Source: Ruminiclostridium sp.
GTDB taxonomy: Bacteria > Bacillota > Clostridia > Oscillospirales > Ruminococcaceae
Assembly: GCA_017635095.1 (NCBI GenBank)
Contig: JAGBMA010000114.1
Coordinates: 1-32,025 of the forward strand
DNA length: 32,025 nucleotides
Reading direction: 5' to 3'
Shown here: positions 9,285 to 16,459 of the stretch, in pieces
Numbering within the stretch: the stretch's first letter is position 1
How the letters are laid out: each line of letters begins with the position of its first letter
Program-made: the position numbers and the translations under genes
Notes under the pieces: generated by a model
Seen by the model: the letters and a program-made list of their open reading frames with translations, nothing else
Databases searched by the model: none
What the model was told of the DNA's origin: nothing

Positions 9285-9768
9285 GATCGTGTCTGCTCTT
9301 GCCGCCTCTGCGCTCGTAATATTGTCTGTCAGCTCATGCGGCGCCGATGTCGTTACGGGCCGGGACGGAATGCTCGGCTATATACGGGACTACTATTCAA
9401 ATGACCAGCTCGTGATGAATGCTTCGACCTACGACCACAGTGAGAATATCGTATGGGTAACGTCGGAGTCCGGTCTTGCAGGATACTGCATAGCGGCGAC
9501 ATTCCGTCTCAAGCCGGACAACAAGTATGAATTCGTGAGAATGGAGTCGCCTGCCGAAGCCGCGGACGGGATATGGGAATGCCGCTGGCACGGCGGAACG
9601 GCAGTCTTTGTGAATAATCCGGACTGCAGGCAGGTATGCTACTCCGACGGTGAAAACACGATGACCGTAGATATTCTCTCGACTCCCGCAGACTTCTTCA
9701 CCCCGTTCAACGGCGGAAACGCTGACTCGTACATTTACTATTACGACGCAAAAGGCAGAAAGCTCTGA
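9271..9768 (+). CDS. Small lipoprotein of unknown function
   Basis: 165-residue predicted lipoprotein with signal peptide MKKLKIVSALAASALVILSV and lipobox VSSC (Cys23). The mature part is a mixed alpha/beta stretch of about 140 residues with several aromatic residues and Cys; I do not recognise its family. ATG at 9271 is chosen over GTG at 9250 and ATG at 9265 because GGAGG (9257-9261) sits 9 nt before it and the signal peptide begins there. It overlaps the end of rex by 14 nt in another frame, so translation may be coupled. It ends at a strong hairpin and is the last gene of the acn operon. Its link to redox control rests only on position. Confidence 0.8.
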   Translation: MKKLKIVSALAASALVILSVSSCGADVVTGRDGMLGYIRDYYSNDQLVMNASTYDHSENIVWVTSESGLAGYCIAATFRLKPDNKYEFVRMESPAEAADGIWECRWHGGTAVFVNNPDCRQVCYSDGENTMTVDILSTPADFFTPFNGGNADSYIYYYDAKGRKL

Positions 9769-9771
9769 TAG

Positions 9772-9810
9772 AAAAACAGCAGCCCCGGAGGATAAGTTCC
9801 TCCGGGGCTG
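9772..9810 (-). terminator. Terminator of ackA, possibly bidirectional
   Basis: A 13-bp perfect stem (9780-9792 with 9798-9810, loop TAAGT) lies between the convergent lipoprotein and acetate kinase genes. On the minus strand it is followed by GCTG and five T. On the plus strand the T tract is weak, so it may stop plus transcripts less well. Confidence 0.85.
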
Positions 9811-9829
9811 ATTTGTCTCATACTGTTTA

Positions 9830-11029
9830 TCAGAGATTGCAGAGCGCCTTGGTGTCTCTTGCAATAAGGAGCTCTTCGTTTGTGGGGATAACCCATACTT
9901 CCGTCTTGCTGTCGGGAGTGGAGATCTTGCAGAGCTTTCCGTGGATAGTGGAGTTGAGCTCTTCGTCGATCTTGATGCCGAAGTAATCCATATCGCGGCA
10001 TACATCGCGTCTTACGAGATCGGCATTCTCGCCGATACCGCCCGTGAAGATGACAACATCGAGTCCGTTCATTGCCGCAGCGTAAGCACCGATGTACTTC
10101 TTGATGCCGTAGCGGAGGATATCGCCGGCGAGGATAGCGCGCTTATTGCCCTTCTGAGCTGCGTCCTCAACGTCGCGGTTGTCGCTCGAAACTCCGGAAA
10201 CGCCGAGGAAGCCGGACTTCTTGTTGAGGTATTCCGCCATTTCGGGAGCAGAAAGACCGAGCTTGTCTGCAACAAATGTAACTGCGGAGGGGTCAACGCA
10301 GCCGGAGCGTGTTCCCATGAGAACGCCATCGAGGGGAGTGAAGCCCATGGAGGTATCAACGGACTTTCCGCCGTCAACCGCTGTAATGGACGAACCGTTT
10401 CCGAGGTGGCAGGAAACGATCTTGAGGTTTGCGAGATCCTTGCCTGTCTCCATAGCGTACTTCATTGTAACGAAGCGGTGAGATGTACCGTGGAAGCCGT
10501 ACTTTCTTACTGCGTACTTTTCATATACCTCATAGGGCATACCGAACATATATGCCTTTTCGGGCATTGTCTGGTGGAATGCTGTATCGAAGATAACTGC
10601 CTGGGGAACGGAAGCGGGAACTACCTTCTTGCAGGCACGAAGAGCGAGAGCATGACCGTGGTTGTGCACGGGAGCGAGTTCGCGGAGATCGTCGATCTTG
10701 TCGATAACTTCATCGGTAACGAGCACGGACTTGGGGAATACTTCCGCACCCTGGACTATTCTGTGACCTACCGCCGCTATCTCGGACATATCCTTGATAA
10801 CTGCCGCATCGCCCTTTGTGAGCACCTCAACTACCTTTTCAAAAGCTTCGGTATGTGTCGGGAACTCACAGTCTGCCTCGTACTTTCTGTCATCGAAAGT
10901 GCTGTGCTTGATATGACCGCCGATACCTATTCTTTCACAGAGACCTTTTGCGATGACCTTTTCGTCCGTCATCTCGATAAGCTGGTACTTGAGGGACGAG
11001 CTTCCCGCATTGATTACAAGAATGTTCAT
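9830..11029 (-). CDS. ackA: Acetate kinase
   Basis: 399-residue cytoplasmic enzyme that turns acetyl phosphate and ADP into acetate and ATP, the energy-yielding end step of acetate fermentation. Visible family motifs are NAGSSSLKYQL near the N terminus, the VGHR segment, FDTAFHQTMP, KYGFHGTSHRFV, CHLGNGSSITAV, DTSMGFTPLDGVLMGTRSG and FTGGIGENA near the C terminus. The length is the family norm. An AAGGAA site precedes the ATG. It has its own promoter and terminator and so appears to be monocistronic. Phosphotransacetylase, often adjacent, is not in this window. Confidence 0.97.
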   Translation of the reverse strand: MNILVINAGSSSLKYQLIEMTDEKVIAKGLCERIGIGGHIKHSTFDDRKYEADCEFPTHTEAFEKVVEVLTKGDAAVIKDMSEIAAVGHRIVQGAEVFPKSVLVTDEVIDKIDDLRELAPVHNHGHALALRACKKVVPASVPQAVIFDTAFHQTMPEKAYMFGMPYEVYEKYAVRKYGFHGTSHRFVTMKYAMETGKDLANLKIVSCHLGNGSSITAVDGGKSVDTSMGFTPLDGVLMGTRSGCVDPSAVTFVADKLGLSAPEMAEYLNKKSGFLGVSGVSSDNRDVEDAAQKGNKRAILAGDILRYGIKKYIGAYAAAMNGLDVVIFTGGIGENADLVRRDVCRDMDYFGIKIDEELNSTIHGKLCKISTPDSKTEVWVIPTNEELLIARDTKALCNL

Positions 11030-11090
11030 GTTTACAAATTCCTTTCAGATTTGATAAGTCCGTGACCTGCACGGAAAATATTACCTATTA

Positions 11091-11119
11091 ATTTTACACT
11101 ATTTCCGCAAAAAAATCAA
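11091..11119 (-). promoter_or_regulatory. Promoter of ackA
   Basis: On the minus strand, TTGATT (11114-11119) and TAAAAT (11091-11096) are separated by 17 bp, 61 bp before the ackA start. Confidence 0.7.
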
Positions 11120-11130
11120 TACCTTTTTAT

Positions 11131-11160
11131 AAAAAAGAGTGCCGCGTGTGTACGGCACTC
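11131..11160 (-). terminator. Terminator of the cysE-ttcA operon
   Basis: Stem GAGTGCCG/CGGCACTC (11137-11144 with 11153-11160, 8-nt loop) followed on the minus strand by six T. It lies 33 bp past the ttcA-like stop and just upstream of the ackA promoter, so it separates the two units. Confidence 0.88.
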
Positions 11161-11192
11161 TCCGTCTGTCCGTGATAATGACACGGAAGCTG

Positions 11193-12059
11193 TCATTTTA
11201 TCGTTCCCTTGATATTCCTGCCTTCGTCGTAGGTATCGAGGAAGTGGTGGTAATCCTTTCCGATGTGGTACGAGATAAGGGTCTGGAGGTTCACGTTCTC
11301 GACGCTGCGGAATATATGCATATCTACGGCGGGATCAACGGCGCGGAGCTGTTTTAAGAGCTGTTTTATCTCCTGACGTTTCGAGCCGCCGTCACCGTTC
11401 GCGGTTATTGTCTCGGTAACGCTGCAAGCGCAGTTGAGGAACCGGAGACCGTTTATATCGCGCCATTTTATGATATCATCTTCGCGCACCATATACATAG
11501 GACGGATGAGCTGCATACCCGGGAAGTTCTCGCTGTGGAGCTTCGGCATCATCGTCTGCATCTGTGAGCCGTAGAGCATACCCATGAGTATCGTTTCGAT
11601 GACATCGTCGAAGTGGTGACCGAGGGCTATTTTGTTGCAGCCCAGCTCCTTTGCGTTCTTGTAAAGATACCCGCGCCGCATTCTTGCGCACATATAGCAT
11701 GGATTTTTACCGATTATCTCCACCGCGTCGAAGATGCGCGCGTCGAATATCTTTATGGGGATATCGAGAAGCGCCGCGTTATCTACGATGCGCTGACGGT
11801 TTGCGGGCGCATAACCCGGATCCATAACGAGGTATTCCGCTTCAAAGGGGACTTTGCTGTATTTCCGGAGCTGCTTCATGCACATAGCCATGAGCATGGA
11901 GTCCTTGCCGCCGGAGATGCAGACCGCGATACGGTCGCCCTCCTGTATTAGCTCGTAGTTCTTTATGCCTTCGAGAAAGCGTCCCCATATGGGTTTGCGG
12001 AATTTCCGCACAATCGTCCGGGTGATCTCTTCGGCGCGGGTGATCTCATTCTCTTCCAT
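11193..12059 (-). CDS. ttcA: TtcA-family tRNA 2-thiocytidine synthetase-like PP-loop protein
   Basis: 288-residue PP-loop ATPase. In characterised TtcA proteins the activity is ATP-dependent thiolation of cytidine 32 in tRNA using an iron-sulfur cluster. The PP-loop SGGKDS is at residues 49-54. Cys121 and Cys124 form CYMC, and a third Cys is available at 210 or 212 in NCACS, matching the three-cysteine cluster pattern of TtcA. GHHFDDVIET is the second conserved block. It lies 14 bp after the serine acetyltransferase stop, so the two are probably co-transcribed, which puts cysteine (sulfur) supply next to sulfur use. Many Firmicutes TtcA-like proteins are not characterised, so the exact tRNA target is inferred. 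Confidence 0.82.
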   Translation of the reverse strand: MEENEITRAEEITRTIVRKFRKPIWGRFLEGIKNYELIQEGDRIAVCISGGKDSMLMAMCMKQLRKYSKVPFEAEYLVMDPGYAPANRQRIVDNAALLDIPIKIFDARIFDAVEIIGKNPCYMCARMRRGYLYKNAKELGCNKIALGHHFDDVIETILMGMLYGSQMQTMMPKLHSENFPGMQLIRPMYMVREDDIIKWRDINGLRFLNCACSVTETITANGDGGSKRQEIKQLLKQLRAVDPAVDMHIFRSVENVNLQTLISYHIGKDYHHFLDTYDEGRNIKGTIK

Positions 12060-12073
12060 TTTTCCCGTCCTCG

Positions 12074-13030
12074 TCAGATTATATAGAACCAGTCCGTATC
12101 CTGCTGTGCCTTTGCGGTCTGTGCAGCCTTCGGGTCATCGAAGTTGAACCGGAGCTCCTGATTTACGATGCTGACCTTTGCGCCGGCGGGAACGGATTTT
12201 GTGATGAAGGCATTGCCGCCGATGACTGCGTTTCTGCCGATAACGGTATTGCCGCCGAGGATAGATGCGCCGGAGTAGATAGTGACGTTGTCTTCGATGG
12301 TGGGGTGGCGCTTTTTGCTGCGAAGGGACTGGCCGCCGCGGGTGGAGAGAGCGCCGAGGGTAACGCCCTGATAGATCTTTACGTTATCGCCGATCTCGGT
12401 CGTCTCACCTATGACTATGCCGGTGCCGTGGTCTATGAAGAAGTACTTGCCGATAGATGCGCCGGGGTGAATGTCGATACCGGTCCGGCTGTGGGCGTAC
12501 TCGGTCATGATACGGGGAATGAGCGGCACTCTGAGCAGGAACAGCTCGTGAGCTATACGGTTCACGAGGATAGCGAAAAGACCGGGGTATGAGTATATGA
12601 TCTCGTCCTTGTTGTATGCGGCGGGATCGCCCTCGAAGGAAGCTTCAACGTCCATTTCGATGTACTCGCGGATCATCGGGAGCTTTCCGAGAAACTCGAA
12701 GGTTATATCCTCGGCTCTTTTTGCAAGTGTTAACTCGTCAGCGTCCGCAAACTCGCTGTCATAATGCAGGACTATTGAGATCTGGCGGATAAGCTTGAAG
12801 ATCACGTCTTCGAGGATCATAGATATATTGTTGCGCACGGTATAGACGCGGTAGGATTTGTTGCGGAAATATCCGGGGAATATGATCTTTCTGATGCTGT
12901 AGATGATCTCAACTACGACCTCTTTGTCTGGGTGGTCGAAGCTCTTGACTTCATCTATGACTCTGTTGTTGTCATAGTCATCGAGCAGAGTTCTCACGAT
13001 TCCGTTTATTCTGTCTTCTATCTGTTTCAT
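12074..13030 (-). CDS. cysE: Serine O-acetyltransferase (EpsC/CysE type)
   Basis: 318-residue enzyme that acetylates serine with acetyl-CoA, the first committed step of cysteine synthesis. The N-terminal half is helical. From about residue 185 comes the left-handed beta-helix with hexapeptide repeats: GIDIHPGASIGKYFFIDHGTGIVIGE, containing the catalytic His-Gly-Thr-Gly segment, then GVTLGAL, a loop RGGQSLRSKKRHPTIED and further repeats up to VPAGAKV. The frame is open to 13057, but ATG at 13030 is preferred because GGAGG (13038-13042) is 7 nt upstream. It leads the operon with the TtcA-like gene. No T-box or S-box is evident in the short leader. Confidence 0.93.
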   Translation of the reverse strand: MKQIEDRINGIVRTLLDDYDNNRVIDEVKSFDHPDKEVVVEIIYSIRKIIFPGYFRNKSYRVYTVRNNISMILEDVIFKLIRQISIVLHYDSEFADADELTLAKRAEDITFEFLGKLPMIREYIEMDVEASFEGDPAAYNKDEIIYSYPGLFAILVNRIAHELFLLRVPLIPRIMTEYAHSRTGIDIHPGASIGKYFFIDHGTGIVIGETTEIGDNVKIYQGVTLGALSTRGGQSLRSKKRHPTIEDNVTIYSGASILGGNTVIGRNAVIGGNAFITKSVPAGAKVSIVNQELRFNFDDPKAAQTAKAQQDTDWFYII

Positions 13031-13071
13031 TCTGCAGCCTCCGTGATGCATATTCATACATATTTAATAGT

Positions 13072-13100
13072 ATTATATGCGACCCGGGCATTCAAGTCAA
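13072..13100 (-). promoter_or_regulatory. Promoter of cysE-ttcA
   Basis: On the minus strand, TTGACT (13095-13100) and TATAAT (13072-13077) are 17 bp apart, about 41 bp before the cysE start. The leader is too short for a T-box. Confidence 0.85.
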
Positions 13101-13235
13101 TGACTGCGGCGGAATTTTGTACCAACAGACAATTTTTTTGCACCCGCCGTCCGACTTTTTGTATGCCGTCACAAACGGTATGCGGTAAACAAAATGTAGT
13201 TGCACGGGCGCGTATTATTGCATTATTCTCGTTGG

Positions 13236-13263
13236 TGTTCATATTTTTCGGAAAATGTTCATA
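13236..13263 (+). promoter_or_regulatory. Paired TGTTCATA repeats upstream of the LRR-protein promoter
   Basis: TGTTCATA occurs at 13236-13243 and again at 13256-13263, 20 bp apart start to start (about two helical turns), ending 7 bp before the -35 box. The same 8-mer is paired at 5106-5113 and 5142-5149. The placement and helical spacing fit an activator or repressor site; the factor is unknown. The rest of the 340-bp intergenic stretch (13031-13370) holds only the two divergent promoters and AT-rich DNA. Confidence 0.4.
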
Positions 13264-13270
13264 CAAGATG

Positions 13271-13299
13271 TTGACAAAAGGCGATATTTGTAGTATAAT
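13271..13299 (+). promoter_or_regulatory. Promoter of the LRR surface protein
   Basis: Full consensus TTGACA (13271-13276), 17-bp spacer and TATAAT (13294-13299), 71 bp before the ATG. Confidence 0.9.
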
Positions 13300-13370
13300 T
13301 TAGTGTGATATATAATGAAGTGAAATTTTGCGCGTTTTAGTGTAAAATTGTATAGAATTGGAGAACAGCA

Positions 13371-15587
13371 ATGGAAAACAAACGTTTCTGCAGTCCATAT
13401 AACTTCCCGATGCGTATTCTTGCAGTGATAACCGCTGTGCTGATATTGTCCGTCCTGTTTCCGCAGATCTCGGCTCCCGCTTCCGCCCAGACGAACACCG
13501 CTATATATTCCGGCGATTTCGGATATATCATAGATGTTGACAAGGATACCGGAAAGTTCGTCGCGTCGATATGTGATTTCAAGCCGGAAAAGACAGATGC
13601 CGAAACTTACGACGTTACTATCCCGGACACCATAGATTCTGTGAAATATCCCGTAACTTCCATAAGCTCAAACGCCTTCACCAACTATCTTTACAGAAAC
13701 AGGATAAAGACCGTCAAGATCCCCACCGGCGTCAAGACGATAGGCGACTACGCTTTCTCCGGCTGTACGATCCTTGAAAAAGTCGATTTTCCGAACGAGC
13801 TCCTGAAAGTCGGCCGCTATGCGTTCTATGGCTGCAGCGCCCTCCAGAAAGCCGATCTTCCCGCAAAGACCACGGAGATCTACGAATCCGCGTTCCAGAA
13901 CTGTACAAGTCTTACCGAAGTCAAGTTTCCGAATACGCTCACTTATGTTGGTCAGTATGCGTTTGCAGGCTGCACGCTCCTCAAAGCCGCAGAGTTCGCC
14001 GACGCTCTCAAAGGCATCGGTTCGTCGGCGTTTGAAGGCTGCTCAAGCCTTGCCGCCATCAAGCTCTCAAAGCTTATGACGTCCATTGATTCAAGCGTTT
14101 TTCAGAACTGCACGAGCCTTGTGAACGTAACGATCCCCGAAGGCATAAAGTCCATAAACACCTCTGCGTTCATGGGCTGTTCGTCCCTTACGACACTCGC
14201 TATCCCGGAAAACGTAACATCTGTATCTGCTTACGCCTTTGCGAACTGCAAAAATCTTACTGCCGTGATCGTGCCGTACACACTGCAGGATATCAGCGAT
14301 ACCGCGTTCCTGAGCTCTCCCGTTGAGATATGGGGATATACCGGCTCGTATGCCGATACATACGCATACAGAAACGGCATTCCTTTCCACGCCAACGGTT
14401 CCGTCCAGCGCATCACTTTCTCTGCGGACAACCTTTACGCTACCGTAAACAACATCGCTATAAGATCCTCAAAGGGCGTACTTGTTATCCCGCCTTCCAC
14501 GGTAATGGAGGGGGACAAGCTTACGATCACCGTTACCGCCCCCACGGATTACATAGTAGATTATATAACTATCAACGGTGCCGCATTCGCAAACGGCACC
14601 ACATACACGGTCGGCAGGAACGATGTCGATATCTTCGCTTCATACAGACACAAAGATGCGATAACGACACCGGCACCCGAGGTGACTGCGGTAACGACAT
14701 CGAATGTAACTACATCGACGACAACTACGTCCGGGACAACAGCTCCGATCACATCGGTCATCAACGATGATGATGACGATGAAGAGGAGGACGAGGACGA
14801 TGATACTACTGTCCAGATCGAAGACGACAGCAGCAGGGAAGACTCACTGCTCACGGTTGACAGCGACCTTGAAGATGTAAACGGAGTAAATGTCCGCGCC
14901 ATGAGCGCACGCAGCAATTTCATCGGACCCGCTACTCTGCGGATCACAAACACTCCCGAAGCTTATGATGCCGCACGGAGCGCTTCCGAGGCTCTCGATA
15001 TCGAGAAAGCTATGTACTATGCATTCGATATAAGTATTTACGACGAGCTCGGAAAGGAAAACCAGGGTGTTCTTGCGAAGGGCGAGATAACTTTCCAGAT
15101 CCCTGTTCCGACCAATCTCCTGCCCTATGCCGACACTATACAGGTCTATCATATCTCGGACGAGACTCCCGAGCGGATCCCGAGCACTATCGTTGAGGAC
15201 GTAAACGGGGTAAAGAAAGTGGAGTTCAGCGCTTCAAGCTTCTCGCCGTATATGCTTATTGCAAGCACAGGAGATGAGGCAGTCCCGGTCATTGATGATG
15301 AGGAGACCACAAGACCCGCGTCCGACGATGACGAGGATGAAGAGAACGACTATGCCGGCGTTATCGGCAACGACACCAACAATAACAGCGGAAACAACAC
15401 TCCCGACGCAAGTATAGTTGACGACACACGCACGCCGACGTATAACCGTCCCAACTACAATGGCAATATCAATCCTCATACCGGCGCAATAATCGCCGGA
15501 AGCGCGATCTGCGGCGTTTCGCTTATCTGCATTCCCCTTGTCCGCAGCCGCAAAAAGAGAAAACGTACCAAATCGCCCATAGAATGA
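13371..15587 (+). CDS. BspA-like leucine-rich-repeat surface protein with putative NPHTG sortase signal
   Basis: 738-residue secreted protein. A signal peptide spans about residues 14-39, ending APASA. Residues about 93-320 hold roughly ten LRR_5/BspA-type repeats of 23 residues, each with a core like IGDYAFSGCTSLEKVTIP. A beta domain and a Thr-rich linker follow, then an acidic run (about residues 465-480) of Asp and Glu, and a second beta-sandwich region. The C terminus has NPHTG at residues 701-705, a hydrophobic stretch and a basic tail RSRKKRKR. This is the layout of a sortase sorting signal with Asn in place of Leu, a variant that occurs in clostridia; a simple membrane anchor is the alternative. 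BspA-like proteins usually mediate binding to host or other cells. GGAGA precedes the ATG. Single-gene unit with its own promoter and terminator. Confidence 0.9.
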   Translation: MENKRFCSPYNFPMRILAVITAVLILSVLFPQISAPASAQTNTAIYSGDFGYIIDVDKDTGKFVASICDFKPEKTDAETYDVTIPDTIDSVKYPVTSISSNAFTNYLYRNRIKTVKIPTGVKTIGDYAFSGCTILEKVDFPNELLKVGRYAFYGCSALQKADLPAKTTEIYESAFQNCTSLTEVKFPNTLTYVGQYAFAGCTLLKAAEFADALKGIGSSAFEGCSSLAAIKLSKLMTSIDSSVFQNCTSLVNVTIPEGIKSINTSAFMGCSSLTTLAIPENVTSVSAYAFANCKNLTAVIVPYTLQDISDTAFLSSPVEIWGYTGSYADTYAYRNGIPFHANGSVQRITFSADNLYATVNNIAIRSSKGVLVIPPSTVMEGDKLTITVTAPTDYIVDYITINGAAFANGTTYTVGRNDVDIFASYRHKDAITTPAPEVTAVTTSNVTTSTTTTSGTTAPITSVINDDDDDEEEDEDDDTTVQIEDDSSREDSLLTVDSDLEDVNGVNVRAMSARSNFIGPATLRITNTPEAYDAARSASEALDIEKAMYYAFDISIYDELGKENQGVLAKGEITFQIPVPTNLLPYADTIQVYHISDETPERIPSTIVEDVNGVKKVEFSASSFSPYMLIASTGDEAVPVIDDEETTRPASDDDEDEENDYAGVIGNDTNNNSGNNTPDASIVDDTRTPTYNRPNYNGNINPHTGAIIAGSAICGVSLICIPLVRSRKKRKRTKSPIE

Positions 15588-15628
15588 TGCGCTCCGGAAC
15601 ACTCGTCCCGCAGTAAAAGCCGATAATA

Positions 15629-15667
15629 TGACCCCGCACTGCTTGTGCAGTATGGGGTCACGTTTTT
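15629..15667 (+). terminator. Terminator of the LRR surface protein gene
   Basis: Outer stem TGACCCC/GGGGTCA (15629-15635 with 15654-15660) and inner stem ACTGC/GCAGT, followed by CG and five T. It lies 42 bp past the stop. Confidence 0.92.
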
Positions 15668-15774
15668 ATATATACTGCAGTATCGCCGGGCTGCTTACGG
15701 GAGCTTTGTCAAGGCTCTGAGCGAGGGCGGCAGTTTATCCCGCGATCCTATTTCCGGCGAGCCCCGATGCACTC

Positions 15775-15823
15775 GGCAGTCCGGCAGCACGTTCATCACC
15801 CGCCCGGGTAATGACGGACTGCC
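15775..15823. other. Long imperfect palindrome in a 500-bp intergenic region
   Basis: GGCAGTCCG (15775-15783) pairs perfectly with CGGACTGCC (15815-15823). Inside, TCAT-C-ACCCG pairs with CGGGT-A-ATGA around a CC turn, leaving a 9-nt bulge on the left. A smaller inverted repeat TATCGC/GCGATA lies at 15864-15890. The region 15671-15900 has no convincing gene and no promoter that I can see in it; the palindrome may be a small RNA, a repeat remnant or a protein site. The rest of 15588-16087 holds the terminator upstream and the ridA promoter and leader downstream. Confidence 0.45.
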
Positions 15824-15910
15824 ACATACATACTCACTGTCAAAAGGCTTTCGCGTCATAAAATATCGCATTTTTATGGTTATGGCGATAGAACCCTGCT
15901 AAATATGTTA

Positions 15911-15939
15911 TTGACAAGTTATTCCCGCAGTGGTATAAT
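15911..15939 (+). promoter_or_regulatory. Promoter of ridA-bioB
   Basis: Full consensus TTGACA (15911-15916), 17-bp spacer and TATAAT (15934-15939). The transcript would carry a leader of about 140 nt before ridA, longer than those of most genes here. I recognise no riboswitch in it. GGAGG is at 16076-16080. Confidence 0.9.
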
Positions 15940-16087
15940 ATACTATATATTCTATGTGCAAAGTAGGCATAGCAGCCCGGACATAATTTTTCCGATCGAA
16001 GAAAAAGACTGCATTTCCTGAAAAACGGTTGCTGTCTGCGGCGCACAGAATCCTGAAAATGCCAGAATAATTCCAGGAGGCAGCACT

Positions 16088-16459
16088 ATGCAGAAGATCC
16101 ACACAAACACCGCTCCCGCAGCGGTAGGCCCCTATTCACAGGCGATAGTAAGCGGAGGTCTCGTTTTCACATCGGGACAGATAGCCATTGACCCCGCAAC
16201 GAACACAGTCGAAGCCGCAGACATCACCGGACAGACCGAACAGGTGATGAAAAACCTCGGTGCGGTGCTTGAAGCCGCAGGCTCATCGTTTGAAAAAGCG
16301 GTGAAGACTACCTGTTTTCTCGCGGATATGGGGGATTTCGGAACTTTCAACGAGATCTACGGCAGATACTTCACATCTCTTCCCGCAAGAAGCTGTGTGG
16401 CAGTAAAAACGCTTCCGAAAAACGTACTTGTCGAGGTGGAAGTAATTGCCGAGGTATGA
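16088..16459 (+). CDS. ridA: RidA family enamine/imine deaminase
   Basis: 123-residue RidA (YjgF/YER057c/UK114) protein. Family members hydrolyse reactive enamine and imine intermediates made by PLP enzymes, protecting other PLP enzymes. It has the standard length and motifs: APAAVGPYSQAI near the N terminus, FTSGQIAIDP, and LPARSCVAVKTLPKNVLVEVEVIAE with Arg101 as the substrate-binding arginine and the closing Glu. GGAGG lies 7 nt before the ATG. Its last 14 nt overlap the start of bioB in another frame, so the two are co-transcribed and likely translationally coupled. Confidence 0.95.
   Translation: MQKIHTNTAPAAVGPYSQAIVSGGLVFTSGQIAIDPATNTVEAADITGQTEQVMKNLGAVLEAAGSSFEKAVKTTCFLADMGDFGTFNEIYGRYFTSLPARSCVAVKTLPKNVLVEVEVIAEV

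Noticed and set aside
9941-11065. Long open frame antisense to acetate kinase (374 codons)
   Set aside because: Same reason: it lies entirely opposite a well-supported gene and has no recognisable domain.
13031-13370. T-box leader for cysE
   Set aside because: The promoter lies only about 41 bp from the start, leaving no room for a T-box.
15645-15902. 85-codon open frame between the LRR gene and ridA
   Set aside because: It begins inside the terminator, runs through palindromes, has no ribosome site, and I recognise nothing in its product.
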